From Rhizobium etli CFN 42 (lineage in GTDB: Bacteria; Pseudomonadota; Alphaproteobacteria; Rhizobiales; Rhizobiaceae): a stretch of DNA of 64,000 nt. Where the stretch lies: NCBI RefSeq assembly GCF_000092045.1, contig NC_007765.1, positions 441,335-505,334 of the forward strand, written 5' to 3'. The translations under genes were made by a program, and so were the position numbers. Below, piece after piece: positions 26,836 to 35,782 of the stretch. How positions within the stretch are numbered: the first letter of the stretch is position 1; every line of letters begins with the position of its first letter. The notes under the pieces are model-generated. The model searched no databases and was not told the DNA's origin. It saw only the letters and a program-made list of their open reading frames with translations.

Positions 26836-28086
26836 ATGCGCTATTCCGTTCTTTCGATCTTTCTCAACGGCCTTCGCGGCAACAAAGGCTGGGCGCCTGC
26901 CTGGCGCGACCCGGCACCGAAACCGCATTACGATGTCGTCATCGTCGGCGGCGGCGGTCACGGCCTTGCCACCGCCTATTATCTCGCCAAGGAATTCGGC
27001 ATCACCAACGTCGCCGTGCTCGAAAAGGGCTATCTCGGCTCCGGCAATATCGGCCGGAACACGACGATCATCCGCTCGAACTACCTGCTGCCGGGCAACA
27101 ACCCTTTCTACGAGCTGTCGATGAAGCTCTGGGAAGGGCTGGAGCAGGACTTCAACTTCAACGCCATGGTCTCGCAGCGCGGCGTGCTCAACCTCTTCCA
27201 TTCCGATGTGCAGCGTGATGCCTATACGCGCCGCGGCAACGCCATGCGGCTGCACGGCGTCGATGCCGAGCTGCTCGACCGGCAGGCGGTGCGTAAAAAA
27301 CTGCCCTTCCTCGATTTCGACAATGCGCGTTTCCCCGTGATGGGGGGCCTGTTCCATCCGCGCGGCGGCACGGTGCGCCACGATGCGGTCGCCTGGGGCT
27401 ATGCCCGCGGCGCAGACAGTCACGGCGTCGACATCATCACCCACTGCGAAGTCACCGGCATCCGCCGCGAAAACGGTCAAGTCACCGGGGTTGAGACCAG
27501 CAGGGGCTTCATCGGCTGCGGCAAGCTGGCGCTGGCGGCGGCTGGCAATTCCACCGTCGTCGCCGATATGGCCGGCCTTCGCCTGCCGATCGAAAGCCAT
27601 GTGCTGCAGGCCTTCGTGTCCGAAGGGTTGAAACCCTTCATCGACAATGTCGTCACCTTCGGCGCCGGGCATTTTTACGTGTCCCAGTCGGACAAGGGCG
27701 GTCTCGTCTTCGGCGGCGATATTGACGGGTATAATTCCTATGCCCAGCGCGGCAATCTGGCGACGGTCGAGCATGTCGCCGAAGCCGGGATCGCGATGAT
27801 CCCGTCGCTGTCGCGCGTGCGTTTTCTCCGTTCCTGGGGCGGAGTTATGGATATGAGCATGGACGGCTCGCCAATCATCGACCGCACCCATATCGGCAAT
27901 CTCTATCTCAACGCCGGCTGGTGCTACGGCGGCTTCAAGGCCACGCCCGCCTCCGGCTTCTGCTACGCCCATCTGATCGCCCGCAATACGCCGCATCAGA
28001 CGGCCCGCGCCTTCCGGCTCGACCGTTTCGAGCGCGGCTATCAGATCGATGAAAAAGGCGTCGGCGCTCAGCCCAATCTGCACTGA
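26836..28086 (+). CDS. mgdA: N-methylglutamate dehydrogenase subunit A (SoxB-like)
   Basis: A 416-residue flavoprotein like the beta subunit of heterotetrameric sarcosine oxidase: an FAD motif VVIVGGGGHGLATAYYLA, NIGRNTTIIRSNY, and a C-terminal WGGVMDMSMDGSPII and GWCYGGFKATPASG, where the flavin and substrate are bound. It starts the four-gene set mgdABCD. Because mgsABC and gmaS are adjacent, N-methylglutamate is the preferred substrate, oxidised to glutamate and formaldehyde; sarcosine remains possible since the two enzymes are hard to tell apart by sequence. Confidence 0.85.
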   Translation: MRYSVLSIFLNGLRGNKGWAPAWRDPAPKPHYDVVIVGGGGHGLATAYYLAKEFGITNVAVLEKGYLGSGNIGRNTTIIRSNYLLPGNNPFYELSMKLWEGLEQDFNFNAMVSQRGVLNLFHSDVQRDAYTRRGNAMRLHGVDAELLDRQAVRKKLPFLDFDNARFPVMGGLFHPRGGTVRHDAVAWGYARGADSHGVDIITHCEVTGIRRENGQVTGVETSRGFIGCGKLALAAAGNSTVVADMAGLRLPIESHVLQAFVSEGLKPFIDNVVTFGAGHFYVSQSDKGGLVFGGDIDGYNSYAQRGNLATVEHVAEAGIAMIPSLSRVRFLRSWGGVMDMSMDGSPIIDRTHIGNLYLNAGWCYGGFKATPASGFCYAHLIARNTPHQTARAFRLDRFERGYQIDEKGVGAQPNLH

Positions 28087-28098
28087 GGACATTCGACC

Positions 28099-28380
28099 AT
28101 GGCAAGCCTGATTTCATGTCCCCATTGCGGCCTCCGGCCCAAGGAGGAATTCTCAATCCGCGGCGATGCGAACCTTGTCCGGCCGGCGCCGGATGCCGGC
28201 GCGGAGGTCTGGTACGACTATGTCTATCTGCGCGACAATCCGAAGGGCAGGCACAGCGAATACTGGCATCACTCCTCCGGATGCCGCCGCTGGCTGATCG
28301 TCGAGCGTGATACCGTCAGCCATGCCGTCCATGGCGTCAGGGATGCCGCCGGTTCGAAGCTCGGCGGAGAACCGGCATGA
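28099..28380 (+). CDS. mgdB: N-methylglutamate dehydrogenase subunit B (SoxD-like)
   Basis: A 93-residue protein of the sarcosine oxidase delta-subunit type, with CPHCGLRPKEEF near the N-terminus and HSSGCRRW later, giving Cys and His ligands for one zinc ion. It is a structural subunit of the heterotetramer. It starts 12 bases after mgdA and its stop overlaps the start of mgdC by 4 bases. Confidence 0.9.
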   Translation: MASLISCPHCGLRPKEEFSIRGDANLVRPAPDAGAEVWYDYVYLRDNPKGRHSEYWHHSSGCRRWLIVERDTVSHAVHGVRDAAGSKLGGEPA

Positions 28381-31331
28381 CGAGCTTCCGTCTTTCCTCC
28401 GGCGGCCGCATCGACCGGGCCACGACCCTTGGCTTCAGCTTTGACGGCAAGGCGCTGGAAGGCCATCCGGGCGACACGCTCGCCTCGGCGCTGCTTGCCA
28501 ATGGTATCAAGCTCGTCGGCCGCAGCTTCAAATATCACCGCCCGCGCGGCATTCTGACGGCGGGCGCGGCCGAACCGAACGCGCTGGTGACGATAGGCAG
28601 CGGCGGGCGCACCGAACCGAATACGCGCGCGACGATGATCGAGCTCTACGGGGGGCTGGCGGCAAAGAGCCAGAACCGCTGGCCGTCGCTCGGTTTCGAC
28701 GTCGGCGCCGTCAACGGGCTGCTCGCGCCTTTCCTCAGCGCCGGTTTCTACTACAAGACGTTCATGTGGCCGGCGGCCCTCTGGGAAAAGCTCTACGAGC
28801 CGGTGATCCGCAAGGCGGCGGGCCTTGGCCGAGCCTCCTACGAAGCCGATCCCGATGCCTATGAGAAATGCTGGGCGCATTGCGATCTGCTGGTGATCGG
28901 CGCCGGCCCTGCCGGCCTTGCCGCAGCGCTCACTGCCGGCCGTGCCGGCGCCCGCGTCATCCTCGCCGACGAAGGCTCCGAACTCGGCGGCAGCCTGCTC
29001 TCGGACAGCGGCGCCGTCGACGGCGAACCGGCGGACGCTCTTCTCGGCGAGCTGTTGGCCGAACTCGAAGGACTGGCGAATGTGCGCCGTCTGCCGCGCA
29101 CGACGGTTTTCGGCTGGTACGACGACAATGTCTTCGGCGCACTCGAACGTGTGCAGAAGCATGTGGCGATGCCCGATCCGGATCGTCCGGTCGAACGGTT
29201 GTGGCGTATCGTCGCCCGGCAGGCGATCCTTGCGACAGGTGCCGAGGAGCGGCCGCTCGTCTTCGGCGGTAACGATATTCCCGGCGTGATGATGGCAGGG
29301 GCCATGCGCAGCTATCTCAACCGGCAGGCGGTCGCGCCGGGCCAAAGCACGGTGATCTTTACCACCAACGATACCGGATATGACACCGCCGCCGACCTTG
29401 AAGCCGCCAGCCTTCGAGTTGCGGCGATCGTCGACAGCCGCGCCGATGGCGGCAAGAGCTGGCAGGGCCGCGCCGAGGTACTGAAGGGCGCCCGGGTGAT
29501 CGACGCGTTCGGCGGCAAGCGCCTGCGCGGCGTCAGCGTCGGGACCGAAGACGGTGTTCGCCGGATTGAGGCGGATGCGCTTGCTATGTCGGGCGGCTGG
29601 AGCCCAATCATCCATCTTGCCTGCCATCGCGGCGGCAAGCCGCACTGGTCGCACGAGACTGCAGCGTTTCTGGCGCCGGCTGCGCAGGATGGTCTTGCCA
29701 TTACCGGCTCGGCTGCCGGCCTTGCGCAGACTGCAGCCTGCCTCGGCGACGGGGCGGGAAAGGCTGCCGCGGCATTGAAGGCAATCGGCCTTGCAGCGGA
29801 ACCGGCCTTTGCCTCAGCCACCGAGACGGCTCAGCGCACGAAGCCGCTCTGGTCGGTCAAAGGCTCGAAGGGCAAGGCTTTCGTCGATTACCAGAACGAC
29901 GTGCATCTCAAAGATCTCGGTCTTGCCATGCGCGAGGGCTACGGCCATGTCGAGCTTGCCAAGCGTTATACGACGAGCGGCATGGCGACCGACCAGGGCA
30001 AGCTTTCCAACATCAACGCCATCGGCATTCTGGCCGAAGCGCGCGGCGTTTCGCCGGCGGAGGTGGGAACGACGACCTTCCGGCCCTTCTATACGCCGGT
30101 CTCCTTCGGCGCCTTGACCGGGGCATCGCGCGGCAAGGATTTCCAGCCGGCGCGCAAATCGCCGCTGCATGGCTGGGCTGAGAAGAACGGCGCGGTCTTC
30201 GTCGAAACCGGCCTCTGGTATCGCTCCTCCTGGTTTCCGCGCGCGGGCGAGGCGACGTGGCGCGACAGCGTCGACCGCGAAGTGCTGAATATCCGCAAAA
30301 ATGCCGGCCTCTGCGACGTCTCCACCCTCGGCAAGATTGAAATCTTCGGCCGCGATGCCGCGACCTTCCTCGACCGGGTCTATTGCAACGGCTTCGCCAA
30401 GCTTGCCGTCGGCAAGGCGCGTTATGGCATCATGCTGCGCGAGGACGGCTTCATCTATGACGACGGCACCACCAGCCGCTTCAGCGACGAGCATTTCTTC
30501 ATGACGACGACGACGGCGCTTGCCGCCGGCGTACTCACCCATCTCGAATTCTGCGCCCAGACGCTGTGGCCGGAACTCGACGTCTGCTTCGCCTCCTCGA
30601 CCGACCAATGGGCGCAGATGGCCGTTGCCGGGCCGAAGTCCCGGGCCATCCTCGCCGAGATCGTCGACGAGGATATCTCCGATGCCGCCTTCCCCTTCAT
30701 GAGCGCCCGCGAGATTTCGCTGTTCGGCGGCCGTCTCGAAGGCCGGCTGTTCCGCATCTCCTTCTCCGGCGAACGCGCCTACGAGCTGGCGGTGCCGGCC
30801 GGCTACGGCGAAAGCGTTGCCGACGCCATCATGGCCGCCGGCGAAAAACACGGCATCTGCGCCTACGGCGCCGAAGCGCTCGGCGTCCTGCGCATCGAGA
30901 AGGGCCATGTCACCCACGCCGAGATCAACGGCACGGTCACACCGGGCGATCTCGGCTTCGGCCGTATGGTCTCGACCACCAAGCTGGATTTCATCGGTAA
31001 GGCGATGCTCGCCCGTGAGGGCCTGCAGGATCCCGAGCGTCCGCGTCTTGTCGGCGTCATGCCGCTCAATCCGGCAAGCAGCTTCCGCACCGGTTCGCAT
31101 ATTCTTGCCGAGGGCGCTGCGGCGACGCTTGAAAACGATCAGGGCTATGTTACGTCGAGTGCCTTTTCGCCGACGCTCGGCCATAAGATCGGTCTGGCGC
31201 TCGTCCGGCGCGGGCCGGAGCGCATCGGTGAGAAGGTGACGGTCTGGAACGGGCTGCACAATGAATACACTGATGCGGTGCTCTGCCAGCCCGTCTTCAT
31301 CGATCCCGAAAACGAGAAGCTTCATGCCTGA
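28377..31331 (+). CDS. mgdC: N-methylglutamate dehydrogenase subunit C (SoxA-like)
   Basis: A 984-residue alpha subunit of the heterotetrameric sarcosine oxidase type. The N-terminal region has a ferredoxin-like fold (GHPGDTLASALLANG), the middle an NAD-binding module (LLVIGAGPAGLAAALTAGRAG near residue 165), and the C-terminal 370 residues a GcvT-like tetrahydrofolate-binding domain (VDREVLNIRKNAGLCDVS, SFSGERAYELAVP). That domain takes up the formaldehyde from demethylation. It is the third GcvT-type module of the region, after those in tdm and dmmD. Confidence 0.88.
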   Translation: MTSFRLSSGGRIDRATTLGFSFDGKALEGHPGDTLASALLANGIKLVGRSFKYHRPRGILTAGAAEPNALVTIGSGGRTEPNTRATMIELYGGLAAKSQNRWPSLGFDVGAVNGLLAPFLSAGFYYKTFMWPAALWEKLYEPVIRKAAGLGRASYEADPDAYEKCWAHCDLLVIGAGPAGLAAALTAGRAGARVILADEGSELGGSLLSDSGAVDGEPADALLGELLAELEGLANVRRLPRTTVFGWYDDNVFGALERVQKHVAMPDPDRPVERLWRIVARQAILATGAEERPLVFGGNDIPGVMMAGAMRSYLNRQAVAPGQSTVIFTTNDTGYDTAADLEAASLRVAAIVDSRADGGKSWQGRAEVLKGARVIDAFGGKRLRGVSVGTEDGVRRIEADALAMSGGWSPIIHLACHRGGKPHWSHETAAFLAPAAQDGLAITGSAAGLAQTAACLGDGAGKAAAALKAIGLAAEPAFASATETAQRTKPLWSVKGSKGKAFVDYQNDVHLKDLGLAMREGYGHVELAKRYTTSGMATDQGKLSNINAIGILAEARGVSPAEVGTTTFRPFYTPVSFGALTGASRGKDFQPARKSPLHGWAEKNGAVFVETGLWYRSSWFPRAGEATWRDSVDREVLNIRKNAGLCDVSTLGKIEIFGRDAATFLDRVYCNGFAKLAVGKARYGIMLREDGFIYDDGTTSRFSDEHFFMTTTTALAAGVLTHLEFCAQTLWPELDVCFASSTDQWAQMAVAGPKSRAILAEIVDEDISDAAFPFMSAREISLFGGRLEGRLFRISFSGERAYELAVPAGYGESVADAIMAAGEKHGICAYGAEALGVLRIEKGHVTHAEINGTVTPGDLGFGRMVSTTKLDFIGKAMLAREGLQDPERPRLVGVMPLNPASSFRTGSHILAEGAAATLENDQGYVTSSAFSPTLGHKIGLALVRRGPERIGEKVTVWNGLHNEYTDAVLCQPVFIDPENEKLHA

Positions 31332-31869
31332 TCTTCCCCAGCACAAACCGGTTCTCGCCGGGACGGCACATAACGTAACGGGACCCGGCCTCCGGCTGGA
31401 AGCCTTGCCGGAGGGCCATCTGCTGCATGTGCTCGGTGAAATCGAGCCGGCGGCGCTCGCCGCTGAACTGACGAAGGCGGGCTTTGCGGAAAGCTCGATC
31501 CGTCAGGCCGGTTTCCGGCAATGGTTCGTCGCCGGCGATGAGCCGCTTGCCCCCGCAGGTCTTAACGCTCTTACGGCAGCGCTCGCAGGGAAAGCCTTCG
31601 TCACCGACCAGAGCCACGGCCGCATCCGCATCGGCGTGTCCGGCCACTCCTCAAGGCTGCTTCTTTCCAAAGGTACGGCGGTCGATCTTGACCCCAGCGT
31701 CTTTGCGGAAGGCCGCTCTGTGATGACGATGATCGGCCACATCTCCGTGCAGATCGCCCGCACCGGCGACGACAGTTTCGAACTCACGGTCCTACGCAGC
31801 TTCGCCGAAAGCCTCTGGGAAGATCTGCGGCACATGGCGGCGAGCGCCGAAAAAGATAGCGGCGCATAA
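31324..31869 (+). CDS. mgdD: N-methylglutamate dehydrogenase subunit D (SoxG-like)
   Basis: A 181-residue protein like the sarcosine oxidase gamma subunit, with the family's GxFRQW-type segment (QAGFRQWFVAGDEP) and the C-terminal DDSFELTVLRSFAESLWEDL. It is structurally related to the GcvT fold and completes the heterotetramer. The start overlaps the end of mgdC by 8 bases. It closes the rightward mgdABCD operon. Confidence 0.85.
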   Translation: MPDLPQHKPVLAGTAHNVTGPGLRLEALPEGHLLHVLGEIEPAALAAELTKAGFAESSIRQAGFRQWFVAGDEPLAPAGLNALTAALAGKAFVTDQSHGRIRIGVSGHSSRLLLSKGTAVDLDPSVFAEGRSVMTMIGHISVQIARTGDDSFELTVLRSFAESLWEDLRHMAASAEKDSGA

Positions 31870-32009
31870 GACCATCATGGACCGGGTAGTTCCCTCGCAC
31901 GGGTCGCCGCGACGCTTGATCGAATTGTCCGTTTTCTCTCCCCACCGATCCAGAAGGCGTCATCCGCAACTGCGCGCTCCTGTGATCAATCGGCTAGTCG
32001 AAAACCCTG

Positions 32010-32426
32010 TCAGTCAACGACAGTTACACGAGCGGTGATCTCCCAAACGCCGGCCTCCGACTCGCTTGACTCTCGCAACCTTACTTTATCGGATCCGGTG
32101 AACCCGGCGCCGGGCGTGTAGTAAACCACAGCTCCGTCGACCTTGCGGCCATTGCATTTGTAGCGAGGACTGCTTCGCGCGAAATTCGGAAACACCTTTT
32201 CATGGACGATTTGGATCTTTCCGTGTTTGCCGCCGTCCAGAACCTTTAGGCGCGGCAGGGCAGCCGTCGTGCAGTCAGGATGCACAAATGACGATTGGTA
32301 AATGACGGTTCGACTGCCTGAGATGACCGTAGCGGAGGTACTCTCCTTCTCGATCGCCTGAGCTTGGGCGTGCCCTCCCTCAAGGAGAAGGAGCGCCGAA
32401 TAAAAAAGTGCGTATCGCACGTTCAT
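32010..32426 (-). CDS. small exported protein of unknown function, related to its neighbour
   Basis: A 138-residue protein with a likely signal peptide (about residues 1-23, ending in HAQA). I do not recognise a named family. The mature part has PDC, HGK, KCNG and YYTPGAGFTGSDKV in the same order as the protein encoded at 32481-32900, so the two are tandem paralogues; the two cysteines may form a disulfide. The C-terminus ends in a VTVVD strand. The start lacks an obvious ribosome binding site. Confidence 0.7.
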   Translation of the reverse strand: MNVRYALFYSALLLLEGGHAQAQAIEKESTSATVISGSRTVIYQSSFVHPDCTTAALPRLKVLDGGKHGKIQIVHEKVFPNFARSSPRYKCNGRKVDGAVVYYTPGAGFTGSDKVRLRESSESEAGVWEITARVTVVD

Positions 32427-32480
32427 GTGAGGCTCACAGTATGGAGGTTGGATTCTGGGGCGACCGCCATCACAGCATGG

Positions 32481-32900
32481 CTATTCGACAACGGTAATGT
32501 TCAGGACCCCTTCGTCGACGACGCCGTTTTTATAGGACGTGCGAACAACAACTCTGTCCTTACCGACAAAGCCTTCGTCAGACGTGTAGTACCCTACCGT
32601 GGCGGGTACCTTTGTGCCATTGCACTTTTTATATTCGCCCTTGCCATTGGGGAACGCGAGTTCGCGCACACTCTCCACCTTGCCGTGCTTCGGCGCCTCA
32701 CGGATGCGGACCTCGGGCACTGTTCTCATGCTGCAGTCAGGATTGATGAGGAAGGCGACACCCAGCCTGGTGCGCTCGCCGCTCGCCACACTGATGTTCT
32801 TTTCATAGCGCGTCAAACCATCGGGAGTTACTGTCGTGCAACCAGCCAATACTGCATTGAACGACATTGCGGTGATCGATAGAAGAAATGCTTTCCTCAT
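32481..32900 (-). CDS. putative lipoprotein of unknown function, related to its neighbour
   Basis: A 139-residue protein whose N-terminus carries a lipobox (VLAGC at about residues 17-21), so it should be a membrane-anchored lipoprotein. After the anchor it shows NPDC, KHGK, KCNG and YYTSDEGFVGKDRV, the same series as in the next gene, and ends VTVVE. ATG 32900 was chosen because AGAGGG precedes it and the lipobox then falls at the right distance; the frame is open further upstream to 33005. No known domain recognised. Confidence 0.75.
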   Translation of the reverse strand: MRKAFLLSITAMSFNAVLAGCTTVTPDGLTRYEKNISVASGERTRLGVAFLINPDCSMRTVPEVRIREAPKHGKVESVRELAFPNGKGEYKKCNGTKVPATVGYYTSDEGFVGKDRVVVRTSYKNGVVDEGVLNITVVE

Positions 32901-33398
32901 TGGACCCTCTGTTGTCATTGTTGATTTGTTGTTTGGGCCGGCCCGCCTAGCTGCTCGACGATGGCTCCGGTCTGATGATGGTGTCTGGAATTGAAGGGAA
33001 AGCATCTAGACAAAACAGTATCTGGCAAAATGGAAAATCTGGAAACGAGAGCGTCATTGCCTGGCTGCAATTAAAGATGACTTAAATCCAAGTTTGGGCT
33101 CTTAAACAATTATCGCCGCTGAACAAGGGGCTGGCGCAAAATACCTTTGGAAAGTTGCAATTTCCAGTACGGTTGCATGATCTCGTGCGGGCGCAAAAGA
33201 GCTATTGCAAAACAATCACTTTCCCGGATGGCACGGAGGGATCGAAGACCATCGGCCTGATTGTCGCAGAGCTGGATAATCTCGAGACCATACACGCGGC
33301 CTGCGCAAGCATCATGCCGCCGGTGATGCGGTGCGTGCGAGGTCGTGCGACGGCTTGGACCGGTTCCGAATGCCCTCAAAACCGGATCAAACCTTTGT
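32901..33398. other. intergenic stretch without a supported gene
   Basis: About 500 bases, more AT-rich than the surroundings. Short open frames on both strands (for example 33155-33424) have no ribosome binding site, no recognisable domain and atypical composition. I see no RNA structure or mobile-element feature. Confidence 0.5.
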
Positions 33399-34676
33399 TT
33401 AGCTCCGGAACGTATATTCGCTGATCGAAGTTGGCTTCATCTCGATAGAAAAGCCCGGCAGGGTGGGCGGCATATAGGCGGCGTTCTCGATCCGGCAGGG
33501 ATCGAGGAAATGTTCGTGCAGGTGATCGACATACTCGATGACGCGGCCTTCCTTGGTGCCCGATACCGCGACATAGTCGATCATCGACAGATGCTGCACA
33601 TATTCGCAGAGGCCGACGCCGCCGGCATGCGGCCAGACCGGCAAACCGAACTTGGCGGCGATCAGCAGGACGGAGAGGACCTCGTTCAGCCCGCCCATGC
33701 GGCAGGAATCGATCTGGACAATGTCGATCGCGCCTTCGGCAATGAACTGCTTGAACATGACGCGGTTCTGGCACATCTCGCCGGTCGCGACCTTCACCGG
33801 GCTGATTGCCTGGCGGATCTTGCGGTGGCCGGCGATGTCGTCGGGGCTTGTGGGCTCCTCGATGAAGAAGGGCTTGGCGAAAGCAAGCGCCTTGACCCAG
33901 TCGATCGCCTGACCGACATCCCAGACCTGGTTGGCGTCGATCATCAGGTAACGATCGGGACCGATCACTTCGCGGGCGATTCTCAGACGGCGGATATCGT
34001 CTTGAAGATCGCGCCCGACCTTCATCTTGATATGGTTGAAGCCGGAATCGATCGCCTCCTGGCAGAGCCGACGCAATTTCTCGTCCTCGTAACCCAGCCA
34101 ACCGGCCGAGGTTGTGTAGCAGGCGTAACCCTCCTTTTCGAGGATGGCGATCCGTTGCGCCTTGCCGGCTTCAGCCTTCTTGAGGATAGCGACCGCTTCA
34201 TCGCGCGTCAGCACGTCGGTGAGGTAGCGGTAGTCGACAATATCGGCGATTTCTTCCGGCGACATATCGGCGACGAGCCGCCAGACCGGCTTGCCAGCCT
34301 GTTTGGCGAGCAGATCCCAGACGGCGTTGACGACCGCACCGGTCGCCAGGTGCATGGCACCCTTTTCCGGGCCGATCCAGCGTAACTGGCTGTCGCTCGT
34401 CAGATGCCGCCAGAACTTACCGGGATGGGCAAGCACGTCGCCGAGATCGGCGCCGACGACGAGGTGGCGCATCGCCTCGATCGCCATGCAGCAAATGTCA
34501 TTGCCGCGGCCGATGGTGAAGGTCAGGCCATGGCCGGCAAGGCCTGGAACATCCGTGGCGAGAATGACATAGGCGGCCGAATAGTCGGGATCGGGGTTCA
34601 TCGCGTCGGATCCATCCAGGCTTTGCGAGGTGGGAAAGCGGAGATCGAAGACGCGAAGGTCGGTGATGCGGGTCAT
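33399..34676 (-). CDS. L-fuconate dehydratase
   Basis: A 425-residue enolase-superfamily dehydratase of the mandelate racemase subgroup that turns L-fuconate into 2-keto-3-deoxy-L-fuconate. The N-terminus ([30 protein letters not shown]) is typical of this enzyme when read in two parts; the catalytic KMKVG Lys, the metal ligands in MIDANQVWD and [10 protein letters not shown], and HAGGVGLCE near the C-terminus are present. It lies 78 bases after the SDR gene on the same strand, forming a fucose-acid operon. Confidence 0.92.
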   Translation of the reverse strand: MTRITDLRVFDLRFPTSQSLDGSDAMNPDPDYSAAYVILATDVPGLAGHGLTFTIGRGNDICCMAIEAMRHLVVGADLGDVLAHPGKFWRHLTSDSQLRWIGPEKGAMHLATGAVVNAVWDLLAKQAGKPVWRLVADMSPEEIADIVDYRYLTDVLTRDEAVAILKKAEAGKAQRIAILEKEGYACYTTSAGWLGYEDEKLRRLCQEAIDSGFNHIKMKVGRDLQDDIRRLRIAREVIGPDRYLMIDANQVWDVGQAIDWVKALAFAKPFFIEEPTSPDDIAGHRKIRQAISPVKVATGEMCQNRVMFKQFIAEGAIDIVQIDSCRMGGLNEVLSVLLIAAKFGLPVWPHAGGVGLCEYVQHLSMIDYVAVSGTKEGRVIEYVDHLHEHFLDPCRIENAAYMPPTLPGFSIEMKPTSISEYTFRS

Positions 34677-34754
34677 GGTGTTCCTCCCGATTTATGGGGC
34701 CAATTGCGATAGCCGGATCGGCCGGCGGTCTGCCGGCCGCGTCATGAGCGGACG

Positions 34755-35489
34755 TCAGATCGTCCAGCCGCCGTCGATGGCGATCGCCTGGCCAGACGTG
34801 TAGGTAGCGCCGGCGAGATAGACGGCGAGATCGGCGATCTCTTCCGGCGTGCCGAGCCGACCCATCGGCTGGCGGGCGATGAAGGCGGCGCGGGCCGCAT
34901 CATAATCGCCCTGGGCGCGCATGCGGTCCTGCAAGGACGGACTTTCCACCGTGCCGGGGCAGATGGCATTGCAGCGGATGCCTTGAGCAACATAATCGGC
35001 GGCGACCGATTTGGTAAGACCGATGACCGCCGCCTTGGTGACACCATAGGCGAAGCGATTCGGCACGCCCTTGATGCTGGAGGCGACGGAGGCCATGTTG
35101 ATGATCGACCCGTCCTTGCGTTCGAGCATGCCGGGCAGCACCGCCCGAATGGTGCGGATCATTGCCTTGACGTTGAGGTCGAAAGCGAATTCGAGATCGG
35201 AATCCGGCATTTCCAGGATCGAGCCGGCATGGACGAAGCCGGCGCAGTTGAACAGCACGTCCACAGCGCCGATTTCGGCGACGAGCGCCGTGACCGCATC
35301 CCCATCGAGCACGTTGAGCTTATGGGTGGAGACGCCGGTTTCCGCGGCAAGGGTCGCCAGCGCATCGGTGTTGATGTCGGTTGCGTGGACCTTGGCGCCG
35401 GCCGCGGCAAAGGCCGCCGCCGTCGCCCGGCCGATGCCCTGGCCGGCCGCGGTGATGAGAACGGTCTTGCCGGAAAGTCTGTTTGTCAT
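34755..35489 (-). CDS. 2-keto-3-deoxy-L-fuconate dehydrogenase (SDR)
   Basis: A 244-residue short-chain dehydrogenase with the nucleotide motif TAAGQGIG, FNCAG, catalytic Ser in MASVASS and YGVTK. Its place directly upstream of L-fuconate dehydratase, and the lactonase gene nearby, point to oxidation of 2-keto-3-deoxy-L-fuconate. As with all SDRs, substrate assignment relies on context. Confidence 0.85.
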   Translation of the reverse strand: MTNRLSGKTVLITAAGQGIGRATAAAFAAAGAKVHATDINTDALATLAAETGVSTHKLNVLDGDAVTALVAEIGAVDVLFNCAGFVHAGSILEMPDSDLEFAFDLNVKAMIRTIRAVLPGMLERKDGSIINMASVASSIKGVPNRFAYGVTKAAVIGLTKSVAADYVAQGIRCNAICPGTVESPSLQDRMRAQGDYDAARAAFIARQPMGRLGTPEEIADLAVYLAGATYTSGQAIAIDGGWTI

Positions 35490-35673
35490 GTCACGGGCCT
35501 CTTCTGGATTGTCTACATGAGACGATGCATGCGGTTATCTTGCCGAAGGCCGAGCAGTGATGGAATAGGGCGTCCATCAGAGCCTGCCATTTTCTCTCTT
35601 TGCGTTTCGTCCGGTCTGGAGCAAGGCACGAAGCCTCGCCTCGTTTCTGCTGATCAGCTATCTTCAATTATGA

Positions 35674-35698
35674 TTTGTCTGTTTATAGACAAACAGAC
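35674..35698. promoter_or_regulatory. palindromic operator candidate for the IclR regulator
   Basis: GTCTGTTT and AAACAGAC with a 6-base spacer (35677-35698) overlap a second inverted repeat, TTTGTCT/AGACAAA (35674-35693). The site lies between the divergent fucose-acid operon and the IclR gene, so it could serve both. Confidence 0.6.
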
Positions 35699-35782
35699 GA
35701 TTGGCCAAGGGTCAAGCGTGAAGTTTTCCTTTTCCGGCCGTGGTTCTGCGGATATGCAGAACAATATTCACAGGAGGAAGGA

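Noticed and set aside
29814..31346. 510-codon open frame on the minus strand
   Set aside because: Antisense of mgdC; no recognisable domain.
26836..31869. Naming the four subunits soxBDAG (sarcosine oxidase)
   Set aside because: Kept only as the alternative: sequence type fits both, but adjacency to gmaS and mgsABC favours N-methylglutamate dehydrogenase.
33155..33424. 89-codon open frame in the 32.9-33.4 kb gap
   Set aside because: No ribosome binding site, no domain, and it runs into the fuconate dehydratase gene from the opposite strand.
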